Made by a program: the position numbers and the translations under genes | DNA from: an uncultured Eubacteriales bacterium | GTDB lineage: Bacteria > Bacillota > Clostridia > Oscillospirales > Oscillospiraceae | Direction of reading: 5' to 3' | DNA: 64,000 bases | Assembly: GCA_900544975.1 (NCBI GenBank) | Contig: UQXI01000003.1 | Location: 42,922-106,921, forward strand | Notes under the pieces: model-generated | What the model was told of the DNA's origin: nothing | The model's database searches: none | Seen by the model: only the letters and a program-made list of their open reading frames with translations | Shown here: piece after piece, positions 27,368 to 38,500 of the stretch | Position numbering within the stretch: position 1 is the first letter of the stretch | Layout: each line of letters opens with the position of its first letter

Positions 27368-29842
27368 TTGAAAATTATATGGAAGTACATCTTCACAAAC
27401 GTCAAAGAGCGGAAAATGCGAACCGCCGTTATGCTGCTGTCCATCTTACTCTCCACGACTTTGCTGTTTGTATCATTTTCTATCGGCACATCGTATGAAA
27501 GCGCCCAACGGAAAATGGCACGGGGTATGGCTGGCAGCGCAACGCTCTCTATCACAGCGGCAGAGGGGACAATACGTGCCGACATTCTGCCAAAATCCGC
27601 TTCCATCCGCGCCAGCGTTGGAATACTGGAGGGGGCGGCGCTCTACCATGAGAACGGCTACTACGAAACGGTGGATCTGATTGCGGCCGATTTGACCGAC
27701 CTGAATGAGATCAATCCGCCCCGGCTGGTAAACGGCGGGGAGATCACAGAGTTTACCGGGAATCAAGTGATCCTGCCAGACCGCTTTACCTCAAAATACG
27801 GAATAGCGCAGGGGGACACGATTACATTACGAATTGGCGGACAGCCGGTTTCGTTAGAAGTGGCTGAAATTGCCGCCTATGATACGGTTTTTCTGCGGCA
27901 TACGAGAGGTGCGACCACCCTCTTGCCGGTTGCAACGCTGTCCGGCTTGCTGGGCCAGACGGATGGATATACAAAAATTTTGGTGGAGCCAGCCGACGGC
28001 GTTTCCACCTCCGCGCTGAAAAATGAGCTGACAGCCGCCTTGCCTGACGGTCAATACCGGATATCCGAGGTGGTGAATGAGGCGCAGATTGCCGCGGACG
28101 CCCGGCAAAAGTCTATGCCGTTTTTCCTGATTAGCTTCTTTTCTCTGACCATGAGCGTTTTTATCATTTACAGCAGCTATCAGGTCATTACGTTAGACCG
28201 CCTGCCGGTGATTGGCACATTCCGCAGTATTGGAGCAACACAGAAAACCGTCACTCGTATTCTTCTTCTGGAAAGCGCCCTGTATGGCGTGATGGGTGAA
28301 TTGGCCGGTATTCCGGTGGGTACGCTGGTCTTGAAACTGATTTTGCGGGGAATGGGGCAATCTCTCTCCCAGGGGATTGAAATTCCGGTTGTCATTTCCC
28401 CATTCAGCATGATTTCTTCCTTTGCTGTCGCGCTGGGAGTATCTCTGCTCTCCGCATGGCTTCCAGTAAGGAGGGCGAGCCGCTTGCCGATCAAGGATGT
28501 GGTGCTTGGCAGCGTGGAGGAAAAGCACATTCCCCGGCGCTTTATCATCGGGGCTGGTGTTCTGCTTTTTGTTGTTTCGCTGGTTCTTCCAAAGCTGGCA
28601 TCCGGGAATATGCTGTATCTGGCCGGCGGATTCTCTTTGCTGGGGCTGATTGCCGCATCCATCCTGATTGTTCCCCTGCTGACAAATCTGCTTTCTATGG
28701 GCTTGGAACATCTTTACGGCATATTCCTGGGAAACGAGGGGCGGCTTGCCGCCCGGAATATGCGGGATAATAAAAATATCGCTCAAAATATTACGCTGCT
28801 GTTTATCAGTATTTCCGCCGTCATCGCCATTACCGTTGTAGGCGATTTTGTGACTACCTATGTCAGCGATGTGTTCAACGGGGCCGAATTACAGGGGTTT
28901 GCGGATGGACCCATGGAGCCGGAATTTGTGGAACAGGTCAGGGATATGGACGGCATTGAAAAGGTGCTGCCAATCTATGTGTACCAAAATCAAATGCAGG
29001 CCAACGGTATCACCCTTAGCCGCTTGGAGGCAACCGACAATCTGGAATGGTACAGCTCCATGCTGGCGCTCCACTATACGGAAAGCAGTATGAAAGAGCA
29101 GGCAATCTCGGCTTTTGCTGGGGAAAGAGCGGTTCTATTAAGTGAGGGCTGCATAGAACGCACCGGCTTTTCGGTAGGCGATACGCTGACTTTGACGAAT
29201 GGCGCCGGGGATTACGGCTATTTGGTAGCAGGCAGCTTTAAGTCACGGGCTACGGATGTAGAAGCAATTATTCCAGCCTCCTATGCAGTTTCCGATTTTG
29301 GGACTTCGGTCTATCATTTCCTTGCCTATACCGCCGCAGACCCGGACGCTATCATGGTACAGCTTCGTGATCTGTTCGGTGAAACCTCAAATTGGAGCCG
29401 TACAGTAGAAGAATTTCATGCGGATGCCCTGTCCACTGTGGGCGCTTTCTTACAGCCCATGCACAGTATGACCTGGTTTATTTTGCTGCTTGCGGCAGTT
29501 GGCGTAATCAATAATCTGTTAATTAACTATCTGCAAAAGCGGCGGAGTATTGCAATGTATAAATCTGTTGGGCTTTCCAACCGTCAGAACATGAAAATGA
29601 CGTTGATCGAGGGCTTTTCTTCCGGTTTGGTCGGCGCTGCGATCGCGGTTTTCGTTTCCTGCATGGAAATTCAAACGATATTCCTTGTCGCTGGCCCAAA
29701 AATCTCAACAGTGCCAGAATTAAACGCCAGTACATTCCTGGCCGCTGGCGGTATGGGGATTCTTGTCACGTTGCTTGGTTCGGTTGTCCCGATTTTTAAG
29801 AGCCGCAATATGAAGCTGGTAGAGGAAATCAAATTTGAATAG
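27368..29842 (+). CDS. ABC transporter permease, FtsX/MacB family
   Basis: About 824 residues. The TTG at 27368 (GTAGGTG upstream) gives KIIWKYIFTNVKERKMRTAV, the normal N-terminus of this family; the ATG at 27338 lies inside the previous gene. Residues about 17-40 are the first span. A large external domain follows, then two clusters of three to four spans (about 255-410 and 475-500 with a second external domain, then 695-810). Such permeases form MacB-type complexes that extrude or extract peptides and lipids rather than classical import. The ATPase gene follows after 12 bases. Confidence 0.88.
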   Translation: MKIIWKYIFTNVKERKMRTAVMLLSILLSTTLLFVSFSIGTSYESAQRKMARGMAGSATLSITAAEGTIRADILPKSASIRASVGILEGAALYHENGYYETVDLIAADLTDLNEINPPRLVNGGEITEFTGNQVILPDRFTSKYGIAQGDTITLRIGGQPVSLEVAEIAAYDTVFLRHTRGATTLLPVATLSGLLGQTDGYTKILVEPADGVSTSALKNELTAALPDGQYRISEVVNEAQIAADARQKSMPFFLISFFSLTMSVFIIYSSYQVITLDRLPVIGTFRSIGATQKTVTRILLLESALYGVMGELAGIPVGTLVLKLILRGMGQSLSQGIEIPVVISPFSMISSFAVALGVSLLSAWLPVRRASRLPIKDVVLGSVEEKHIPRRFIIGAGVLLFVVSLVLPKLASGNMLYLAGGFSLLGLIAASILIVPLLTNLLSMGLEHLYGIFLGNEGRLAARNMRDNKNIAQNITLLFISISAVIAITVVGDFVTTYVSDVFNGAELQGFADGPMEPEFVEQVRDMDGIEKVLPIYVYQNQMQANGITLSRLEATDNLEWYSSMLALHYTESSMKEQAISAFAGERAVLLSEGCIERTGFSVGDTLTLTNGAGDYGYLVAGSFKSRATDVEAIIPASYAVSDFGTSVYHFLAYTAADPDAIMVQLRDLFGETSNWSRTVEEFHADALSTVGAFLQPMHSMTWFILLLAAVGVINNLLINYLQKRRSIAMYKSVGLSNRQNMKMTLIEGFSSGLVGAAIAVFVSCMEIQTIFLVAGPKISTVPELNASTFLAAGGMGILVTLLGSVVPIFKSRNMKLVEEIKFE

Positions 29843-29854
29843 GAGGATATGTAA

Positions 29855-30541
29855 ATGAAGCAATCAACAGGCGGGATTGCCGTGGAAGGCAGACATATTA
29901 TCAAAAATTTCCGTGTAGGCAATACAGCGACAGAGGTTTTGAAAGACATTTCCTTACAGGTTATGCAGGGAGAATTTGTGTCCATCATGGGGCCGTCGGG
30001 TTCCGGGAAAAGCACACTTCTGTATATTCTCGGTGGCCTGGACGCCCCAACTAGCGGCCATGTTCTGCTGAACGGCACGGACATCTCCCGCTTCGGAGAT
30101 GAAAAAATGAGCTGCATCCGGCGGCAGAAAATCGGCTTTGTCTTTCAGTTTTACAACCTCATTCCAAACCTGAATGTAGAGGAAAATATCATGCTCCCCC
30201 TGCTGCTGGACGGGAAAAAGGTGGGTGGATATAAAAAGCAGTTGGAACAGATTTTGGAGATTGTAGGGTTATCTGACCGCCGGAGGCATACGCCCCGTGA
30301 ATTGTCTGGCGGGCAGCAGCAACGTGTAGCTATTGCCCGCGCCTTGATCGGCAATCCAGAAATTCTCTTTGCCGACGAGCCTACGGGAAACCTGGACAGT
30401 AAAACCGGGGCCGAGATCATGGCCCTGCTCCGGGAGATCAACCGAACCAGCGGACAGACAATCATCATGGTAACGCATTCCCCGGAAGCGGCAAAAAGCA
30501 GCGGCCGCATGATTAACGTACAAGACGGTATCATTATCTAA
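29855..30541 (+). CDS. ABC transporter ATP-binding protein, LolD/MacB type
   Basis: 228 residues. Walker A GPSGSGKST, Q-loop in VFQFYNLIPNLNVEENI, signature LSGGQQQR, Walker B ILFADEPTGNLDS and H-loop VTHSPE are all intact. The AxPTSG and NLDSKTGAEIM segments are typical of the LolD/MacB/FtsE branch, matching the FtsX-type permease upstream. It ends the TCS-FMN-ABC module. Confidence 0.92.
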   Translation: MKQSTGGIAVEGRHIIKNFRVGNTATEVLKDISLQVMQGEFVSIMGPSGSGKSTLLYILGGLDAPTSGHVLLNGTDISRFGDEKMSCIRRQKIGFVFQFYNLIPNLNVEENIMLPLLLDGKKVGGYKKQLEQILEIVGLSDRRRHTPRELSGGQQQRVAIARALIGNPEILFADEPTGNLDSKTGAEIMALLREINRTSGQTIIMVTHSPEAAKSSGRMINVQDGIII

Positions 30542-30856
30542 AGTTGATAAAAAAACGATCTATCCAGTGGCAGAAAAGAAAAGACCGCCGCTGGGCAAAC
30601 CGATTTCCCGTATCCAAAACTCACTCCACACGGCGGTTTTAAGAGATGAAAGCCGCCGCATTTCTATGCAAGCAGGCGGTATGCAGGAGGATACCGCTTT
30701 CCACGCAACATGAATGTGTTACAAGTTTGCCCTGAGTCTTCTCAAATCTACCGACATGGGAAAACGGATTAGTTTACAGAAAAAACGCATGAAAGCAGCT
30801 CTTTCCCCAGCTTACCTACCCCTTACCTTGGTAAAAAGGTAAATGCTGTTGTTCTG
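30542..30856. other. Degraded element DNA between ABC gene and helicase tail
   Basis: No intact gene. It has broken frames and short partial inverted repeats (ACCGCCG near 30583, CGGCGGT near 30640). I read it as eroded mobile-element sequence. Confidence 0.45.
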
Positions 30857-31060
30857 GCAAAAACCTACACCCAACTTGAAAATGCCAAGGTGGAGTTAGA
30901 CGCTCCCTTTTCAAAGGCGGACGAACTGGCCGAAAAAGAGGCGGGGCTGAACGAACTCAATATCTTGCTCAACATGGATCAGAAAGACCGCTGCCTCATG
31001 GACGATACGCCCGATGAGGGGCAGAACGAACTGCCCAAAAGCAGGGACTACGAAAGATAA
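30857..31060 (+). pseudogene. C-terminal remnant of an ICE-encoded helicase/methylase
   Basis: Sixty-seven codons ending in TAA. TYTQLENAKVELDAPFSKA and DELAEKEAGLNELNILLNMD resemble the C-terminal coiled region of the large SNF2-helicase/DNA-methylase proteins of clostridial conjugative elements. The main body is missing and upstream frames are broken. It supports the view that 24.1-31.1 kb is the residue of an integrative element. Family recognition is from memory of the tail motif. Confidence 0.6.
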
Positions 31061-31111
31061 CGCCAAGGCTGGCGGCACACTCTGTGCTGCCAATACATAG
31101 ATTCGTTGTAA

Positions 31112-31140
31112 TTGCGCTCGGGCGCTGGGTATGATATAAT
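31112..31140 (+). promoter_or_regulatory. Promoter of the Fic gene
   Basis: TTGCGC (31112-31117), 17-base spacer, TATAAT (31135-31140), 42 bases before the start codon. Confidence 0.7.
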
Positions 31141-31182
31141 ATTAGAAATCGTGCGAATGTACCGTGAATGGAGGGCTGGCGT

Positions 31183-31815
31183 ATGGCATTGAAAGACAAG
31201 CTGGGTATTACCGATTCCGCAGAGCTTGCCAGAGAGGAAGAACGGATCAGCAAGGCAAGGGCGCTGGAATTGTTTGAGAAGGGCCTACTGGACACCTTTG
31301 AGGTGGGAACTTTTCGGGGCCTTGCGCAGATCCACAAATACCTCTTTGATGGGATATACGACTTTGCGGGGCAGGTACGCACGGTCAACATTGCAAAGGG
31401 CAATTTCCGCTTTGCGCCCGTCCTCTATCTGCAAGCAGCTCTGGAGAACATCGGGCCCATGCCGCAATCGACCTTTGACGAGATCATTGCCAAGTATGTG
31501 GAGATGAACGTGGCGCACCCATTCCGAGAGGGCAACGGCAGAAGCACCCGGCTCTGGCTGGACGCGATTCTGAAAAAGGAACTCGGACAGGTCATCGACT
31601 GGAGCCTTGTGGACAAGGACGATTATCTGCTGGCGATGGAGCGCAGCCCCATCAAGGATCTGGAGATCAAAGTGCTGCTGAAAGCCGCCCTGACCGACCG
31701 AATCAATGACCGCGAAGTCTACATGAAGGGTGTGGACGCCAGCTATCACTATGAGGGGTACGATGTTTACAAAACCAAGGATATAAAAGGCGATAAGAAT
31801 AATGCTCGCGGATAG
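31183..31815 (+). CDS. Fic domain protein (probable AMPylase/nucleotidyltransferase)
   Basis: 210 residues. The catalytic loop HPFREGNGRSTR (H112) fits H-x-F-x-[D/E]-G-N-G-R-x-x-R completely, so it should be active. YDFAGQVRTVNIAKGNFRFAP forms the flap that positions target side chains. The ATG at 31183 is seven bases after GGAGGG; 31168 is too early. Fic enzymes transfer AMP or related groups to target hydroxyls and are often toxins. No obvious antitoxin gene or N-terminal inhibitory helix motif is seen beside it, so control is unclear. It has its own promoter and terminator. Confidence 0.9.
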   Translation: MALKDKLGITDSAELAREEERISKARALELFEKGLLDTFEVGTFRGLAQIHKYLFDGIYDFAGQVRTVNIAKGNFRFAPVLYLQAALENIGPMPQSTFDEIIAKYVEMNVAHPFREGNGRSTRLWLDAILKKELGQVIDWSLVDKDDYLLAMERSPIKDLEIKVLLKAALTDRINDREVYMKGVDASYHYEGYDVYKTKDIKGDKNNARG

Positions 31816-31876
31816 ACCTGATTGAAAACGATACGAAAGTATATAAAAATATTTAATAGAATAAATGAATTTACAT

Positions 31877-31916
31877 AGCCGGAGGGTTTTCACCTGAAAA
31901 TCTTCCGGCTATTGCT
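31877..31916 (+). terminator. Terminator hairpin after fic, target site of intron remnant A
   Basis: AGCCGGA (31877-31883) pairs with TCCGGCT (31904-31910), with an inner TTTTC/GAAAA stem, followed by a short T-rich stretch. The intron 5' end follows directly at about 31919. Confidence 0.65.
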
Positions 31917-31918
31917 AT

Positions 31919-32195
31919 ATGCGCCCGGTGAGCGCACGTTCTAACGGGAGAAAGACCCGAATCCGCCCGGCAGTGGGAAGGGTGAGCCAAAGGCAAGGGC
32001 GCCTGACATGAGGCGGGGTCTGAAGAAGGCCGGATTTTGGAAGTTGAAGGTCTTCCAAGGCCCTCCGCAGGATGGGCCGCTGTCTCCACTGCTAGCCAAT
32101 AGCTACTTGAATGAGTATGGCCAGGAAATGGCAAGGCGCGGCGTACCTGCCGTTGGTGATGCAGATGACATTGTAGGTTTTGCAACAAGTCCACA
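31919..32195 (+). mobile_element. Group II (IIC-like) intron remnant A
   Basis: The 5' end TGCGCCCGGTGAGCGCACG and the next 115 bases align with the better preserved remnant at 40527. An internal deletion then joins it to a piece of the intron reverse transcriptase: QDGPLSPLLANSYLNEYG followed by DADDIVGFA, equivalent to the PLSPLL block and the YADD catalytic box. The box reads DADD and the ORF is far too short, so it is dead. No domain V/VI was recognised. The insertion point behind a terminator is the habit of group IIC introns. Confidence 0.75.
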
Positions 32196-32319
32196 CATCC
32201 CCAGTTGCTCCATTGCAGCGGTTTTTTTGTTTTGGCTGCATACAGACACAGTTTGCAACACGGCCGTTTGACTGAGCGCCTGATTTGCGCTTGTATTTCC
32301 CAAAAAAGGAAAATTAGGG

Positions 32320-32348
32320 TTGCAAAAGTGAATACGCTATGCTATAAT
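32320..32348 (+). promoter_or_regulatory. Promoter of SLH protease 1
   Basis: TTGCAA (32320-32325), 17-base spacer, TATAAT (32343-32348). The start of the spacer (AAGTGAA) resembles that of the sister promoter at 41242. Confidence 0.8.
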
Positions 32349-32379
32349 TTCGACAAACATGTTCTCTATAGCGAGAACG

Positions 32380-32547
32380 CAAGAGGCTGCAATAGGAACA
32401 GGAAGCAGTGTTGACGATAGACCATGCAATTTAGATAAAGTAACAGCTCGGCTGTTTGTACCGCCATATGAAGTCTCCAATGGCAGACCTGTTGAAAGGT
32501 CCCCCACGTTTTGGATATCTGACGCAGCGGCGCTGCGTGGATATAAA
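32380..32547 (+). promoter_or_regulatory. Structured 5' leader element of SLH protease 1 (copy A)
   Basis: Inside a leader of about 230 bases. Blocks shared with the other protease leader: CAAGAG (32380), GCAATAGGAAC (32389), and GCGTGGATATAAA (32535). AACAGG (32397-32402) can pair with CCTGTT (32488-32493). CGCAGC-GGC-GCTGCG (32523-32537) is a hairpin just before GTGGATATAAA. In copy B the same positions pair with different bases. It resembles a cis-regulatory RNA; the ligand or partner is unknown and I could not match it to a known class. Confidence 0.55.
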
Positions 32548-32586
32548 TTTGCCGGCCCTGTCCGGCCATAGAAAAGGAGAACGAGT

Positions 32587-35500
32587 ATGAAGAAAATGCA
32601 TCTGCCTTCCCGCATGCTGTCCCTGCTACTGGCTTTTGCCCTGCTGCTCGGCTTTGCGGCCCCCGCCCGCGCTGCTGACGAGAGCACGGGTGTTAGCTTT
32701 CAAAAGGTGGATAACAGCATGGTCTCCGGCAGCCTCTTGTGTGAGGCCGAGGAGAGTGAACCGAATGCACCGGAGTACGGCGACACGGATATGGTTCGCG
32801 TATCCATTTTTTTGAACAAAAAATCAACTTTAGGGATGGGCTATTCCACCATGGACATTGCACAGAACGCCTCTGCCATGTCCTACCAGGACAGCCTGAA
32901 AACGGCGCAGCAGAAGCTGACCGCCTCCATTGAGCGCACCATTGGCGAGAAGCTGGATGTCCGCTGGAACCTGACCTTGGCGGCCAATGCCATTTCTGCG
33001 AATGTGGAATACGGCCAGATCGCCGAGATTGAGAAGGTTCCTGGTGTGGAGAAGGTGGTCCTGGAGACGCGCTATGAGCCCCAGGAAACCGTTTCCGGGA
33101 CTCCGGCGGAGCCCAACATGACGGTCTCTACACAGATGACCGGCACCAATGTGGCCTGGCAGTCTGGTTATACCGGTGCGGGCACAAGAATTGCCATCAT
33201 CGACACCGGCCTGGACATCCAGCACCAGTCTGTGGATTCCGGCGCTTTCCACTACGCTCTGGAAGAAAACGCCCGGGAAGCCGACACGACATACGCTGAC
33301 TATGCGGCCTCCCTGAATCTGCTGGATAGCAAGCAGATTGCAGCGGTGCTGGATAAGCTCCATGTTACGGAGCGCGGTAGCTTCACTGCCGACCAGCTTT
33401 ACATCAACGAGAAGCTGCCTTTTGGCTTCTGCTATGTGGACGATGACTTGGATGTGACCCATGAAGACGACACCATGGGTGAGCACGGCTCCCACGTTGC
33501 AGGCATCGCCGCCGCCAACCGCTACATTCCGAAGGACGGCAAATTTGTCTCCGCTGCTGAAGCTGTGGGCGTGGTGGGCAATGCGCCCGACGCGCAGATT
33601 CTGGTCATGAAGGTCTTTGGCGGTTTGGGCGGAGCGTATGACTCCGACTACATGGTCGCCATTGAGGATGCCATCTTATTGGGCTGTGATTCGGTCAACC
33701 TGTCGCTGGGCTCTGCCAATCCCGGGATGTCCATCTATTCTGGCAGCTATGGCGACATTCTGGAATCTATGACCAAGAGCGATACCGTAGTGGCCATTTC
33801 CATGGGTAACAGTGGCGCCTGGGCAGAGAGCGCGAGGAACGCCACCGGTCTTCCCTATGTGGATCACGTGAGCTTTCACACCGGCGGCTCCCCCGGCAGC
33901 TATGCCGCCCCCCTGACGGTGGCCTCTGTGGACAACGATGGTGCAGTGGGACATGTGTTCCAGATCGGCGGCCGGATGTTTTCCTACATCGAGACCAGCT
34001 ACTATTGCGACGAGCTGCTGTCCTTGGATACCTCCGAGGACAAGACCGGTACGGAGTACGACTATGTGTTGCTGGATGCTCCCGGTGCGGCCTCCGACTA
34101 CCAAGGCATTGATGTAACCGGAAAGATTGTCTTTGTAGGCCGGGGCGAGATTACCTTCGCCGATAAGGCCAACGAAGCCCACTATCACGGCGCCAAGGCT
34201 CTGGTGGTGTACAACAACGAACCCGGCAGCCTCCATATGGATCTGAGCGATTACTACTATAGAGAGCCCGCCGTCTCCATCACCCAGGAAGAGGGCCAGT
34301 GGATCAAGGAGCACTCCGCCAGTGTACAGACCGAGGCGGGCCGCACCTACTACACGGGCAAGTTCTTCTTGGATCAGACCGTGGTCACCACCTACACCGG
34401 CTCGGAGTATCTCACCATGAGCTCTTTCACCTCCTGGGGCGTCCCCGGCGACTTGAGCTTGAAGCCGGATATCACCGCTCCCGGCGGCAGCATTTATTCC
34501 ATCAATGGTACCCACTCCAACGGCTATAACCTCCTGGGAGGGACAGACCAGTATGAACTGATGAGCGGTACCTCCATGTCTGCGCCTCAGATGACAGGCA
34601 TTTCCGCCCTGGTACTTCAGTCCATCCAGGACCGGGGAATCTCTCAGACTGGTCTCACGGACCGTGCCCTGGCACAGAGTCTGATGATGTCCACAGCGAC
34701 GCCTCTGAAGGACGCCAACGGAAATGCTTACTCCCTGCTGCAGCAAGGCGCTGGCATGGTGAACACCGCTGCCGCCACATCCGCCGGCTCCTACATTCTG
34801 GTGGACGGACAGAGCGACGGTAAGGTCAAGGCAGAGCTGGGCGACGACCCGGACAAGACCGGTGTGTACAGCTTTTCGTTCACATTACACAACCTGGAGC
34901 AGGAGGAAAGGCGATTTGCGCTCTCCGCCGAGCTGTTTACCCAGGCTGTGGTAGAGGGTTATGCCAATCACAAGCAAAGCGAGGAGGAAATGGCCCTCTT
35001 CCAATCCACCTCCACGACGCCCCTCATGGCTCTGGCTACCTGGACCGTGGATGGACAGCTGGTGAACAGTGCCGGAGATGCGGACAATTGGGATTTCAAC
35101 GGCGACGGGAAAACAGATGCCGATGATGCCCAGGCGCTCCTGGACTTTGTAACTGGCGCACGGCAGACGATCGAGAACGACTCCTACGCCGACCTGAATG
35201 GCGACGGTGAGGTCAGTACATATGACGTGCACCTCTTCTTGAAGCGACTGGGACGGGACAGTGTGACCCTTCCTGCCCATGGTTCGGTGGAAATTTCGGT
35301 CACGCTGCGCCTTACCGATGCCCAGAAGCAGGAGTTGGACGCACTTTACACCGGTGGCGCTTTTATCCAGGGCATGATCCACGTAGAGGCGCTGGGAGAT
35401 GCCGAGGGCATTCTGGGCACCAGCCACTCCATCCCCATGCTGGCCTACTATGGAAATTGGACGGACAATTCCATGTATGATGTGGGCAACTATCAGGAAT

Positions 35501-38500
35501 TCCGCAGTGGGGAAGAGAATCGGACGCCCTATCTGGGCAATGAGCGCTCCAATACCTTCCTGGTGGTCTATGGTCACGAAAGCGACACCACCTACTACTT
35601 TGGCGGCAATCCCATGGTGGCCGACAAGACCTATATGCCAGAGCGCAATGCCGTCAACAGCGAACGGGGTGACCGGATCTCCCAGGTCAGCTTGTCCACC
35701 ATCCGTAACGCCGCGGCTTCCCGCTTCCTGGTCATGCAAAACGGGCAGACCGTCTATGAGGCGCCTCTTGGCGGAGTTGGCTGCGCGTATTACCATGTCA
35801 ACGCCGGTTCCTGGCAGTCCACTGTGACGAATGTGGGCATAAACTGGGCTCCCACCGAATTTGCCCAGGGTGACTGCCTTGAGCTTGGCTTGGATCTGGC
35901 CCCTGAGCTCTATGTCCACGATGGCGCCGTGGATTGGGAGGCTCTGGGCCAGGGTGCAAAGCTGCGGGTTCCTGTGTGCATCGACGACACCGATCCGGTT
36001 CTGGAGGGCGTCTACCTGGATCTGGTGAACAACACCCTGGTGGTTTCCGCCAGCGACAACCAGTATGTGGCTTCTGCCGTCCTCTACAACAATGCCGGAA
36101 CGGTCGTGCTGGCTTACACAGGAGCTGTGCAGGATGCGGCTCCCGGCGAGACCCATGACTATGTTCTGAATTTGGACGGGGTCAACGGTAAGAAGTTCTT
36201 CTTGCAGGTTACGGACTATGCCATGAACACCGTGACTTATCAGATCGAGCTGCAAATTGGCGAGGAGCTGCCGTTGCCTGAAATGATGATCTTTGCTCTG
36301 GACCAGAGCGCCTGGGTCATTGATGATTTCCTCAGCACCGGTAGCGACTATGATCCCAGTGTGGCCCGGGTGATTGCCGAGGTGCCCCATTCCATCGTGG
36401 CTGCTTCCATTGTAAACCACCTGGTCTATGCCTCTACAGATCAGGCGCAGCTCTTTGTGGCCCCGGAAGACGATCTGGTGGAAATGGAATATGTGAGCCA
36501 GCTCCCCGCCGTGGTGGTAGACATGGCCTATAACCCAACCACCGGTAAGCTATATGGCGTCACAGTGGACAACGATCTGATTGAAATCGATCCGATCCTC
36601 GGCGAAACCACTGCCATTGGCTGTGTGGGAGTCCCAACCAACACCTTGGCTGTGGACCCCGACGGAAACTTCTATTGCAGCCTCATTGATACAGGCAATG
36701 TATTCACCTTCACATTGGATAGCTATAGTTCGCCCACCTTCCTCCACCATACCAACCTTTCCAACAAGCCTGCAAACGGCGAGATCACGCAGAGCATGGA
36801 GTGGAATCCCAACAATGGTAAGCTCTATTGGTATGGCTCCTATGAGTTCACCTATATGACTTATCCTGCAGGCTATGGCTACCTCTTTGAGATCGACACC
36901 GAGGCATGCGATTCTGTGCGAATTGATCAGGCCCGGACGCGCATTGGCGCCCTCATCATCACCGAGCAGTCTCAGAGCGGCAACATTGTTCCCACGGATC
37001 AGGTGACAGACGTACAGGTTTCCCGGAACGCCGTGACCATCCACCGGGGCCTGAGCCTGGATCTGGACGCATCGGTCCGTCCTTGGTTTACAACGGACCG
37101 TACCGTTACCTGGTCCAGTTCCGACGAACAGGTTGCGGTTGTGGATGAAAACGGCATGGTAACGGCTGTGGATACCGGTACCTGTCATATTCTGGCAACC
37201 TCGAACCTGGATCCCTCTAAGGTGGGTACCTGTACGGTCACTGTGGACACCGTGGACCTGAAACTGGAAGGCGTTCTGAAGGATACAGATGGTACAACCA
37301 AGCTGTTCTCCTGGGACCTGGCTGAGAGCAAGACCTGGAAGACCGAGCTTAAACTGGACACTGCCATCAACTCCGTGACCTATGACGGAAAAAACACGCT
37401 GTTCCTCAACGACGCGGTATCCGATGCCGGAAAGATCTACGAAATTGACAAAACCACCGGCGAAATTCGCAACACCTATGAAAATAGCGCGGAGGTGCCT
37501 CTGTGGGATATGCTGTATAGCAAAGACTCCTCTACAGCGGAGGAGCCGAAGATTGGCGCCATATGGGATTGGATCTTCATGACGCCGGTTGACCCTTCCG
37601 TCTTGGGTATCAACTTCTTTAACCTGCGGGACGCCACCGCACCGCTCTTTGGCGTTACCACCTTGGGCTACGAGGAGATCCGGGATGCGTATGACGAACA
37701 GCAGCTGGCAGAACACTTTGTTATGATCGATGGAGATAAGGATATCGTAGAAATGTGGTGCTATGAGAGCGAGGGCACGCTGAGAGCAATCGCTCGCTAC
37801 ACCCCCTCGGATCTGGATATCACCTTCAAGATCTATGAGACTGAGAATAAGCGCTCCTCTTTGGTGTGCGATGAAGCCGGAAACCTGTACCTGTCCTTCT
37901 TCAACGGAACGTCCAACGACATTTACTCCCTCACTTACGATGCAGAAAAAAATATCTATCAGAGTGAACTTTTGACCTGCATGGGCGATGGCATTTGGCC
38001 CGCCGCCTTGTATCGGGTTGAGACCGGCGCAGCCGGCCGCAATGGCGACACCGTCACGCCCCAGAGCGAGGGTGCAGTCACTCTGACTGCTGAGACTGCT
38101 TCCTTGGAAGAGCTGGTTGCCTCTATGGAGGCAGGAGAGACCGCCGCTCCCACTGGTAGCCTGAATTCCCTTGGCGCCGCTTCCTTGCCTGTGACGGTTC
38201 AGGGCGCAAAGACCGACATCGACTGCGAGGGCAAGACTGCGACTGTGACCATCACCGCCGACGAGGCCACCACCAACGGCCTGACCACCCTCACCTATGA
38301 CCCCTCCGAGCTCACGCTGATTCAAACGAAGGGCAAGGCCCAGTACAACAGCTTTTCCTCTGCTGATGGAAAGCTCACCTTCGGCTATGCTTATGAAACG
38401 GATGCTCCCGCCGGTGCGGAATTGGCGACTCTGACCTTCCAGGTGAAAAGCAGAGGCGAAGTTACCGTCACCACCGAGGAAGACGGGGAGAAGCGGCCTG

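Noticed and set aside
31919..32195. Retron or diversity-generating reverse transcriptase
   Set aside because: The adjoining ribozyme-like 5' sequence, shared with 40527, and the PLSPLL context fit a group II intron; no template/variable repeat pair was seen.
32380..32547. c-di-GMP or other known riboswitch in the protease leaders
   Set aside because: I looked for GEMM-I, c-di-GMP-II, SAM and glycine-type core sequences and saw no match, so no known class is claimed.
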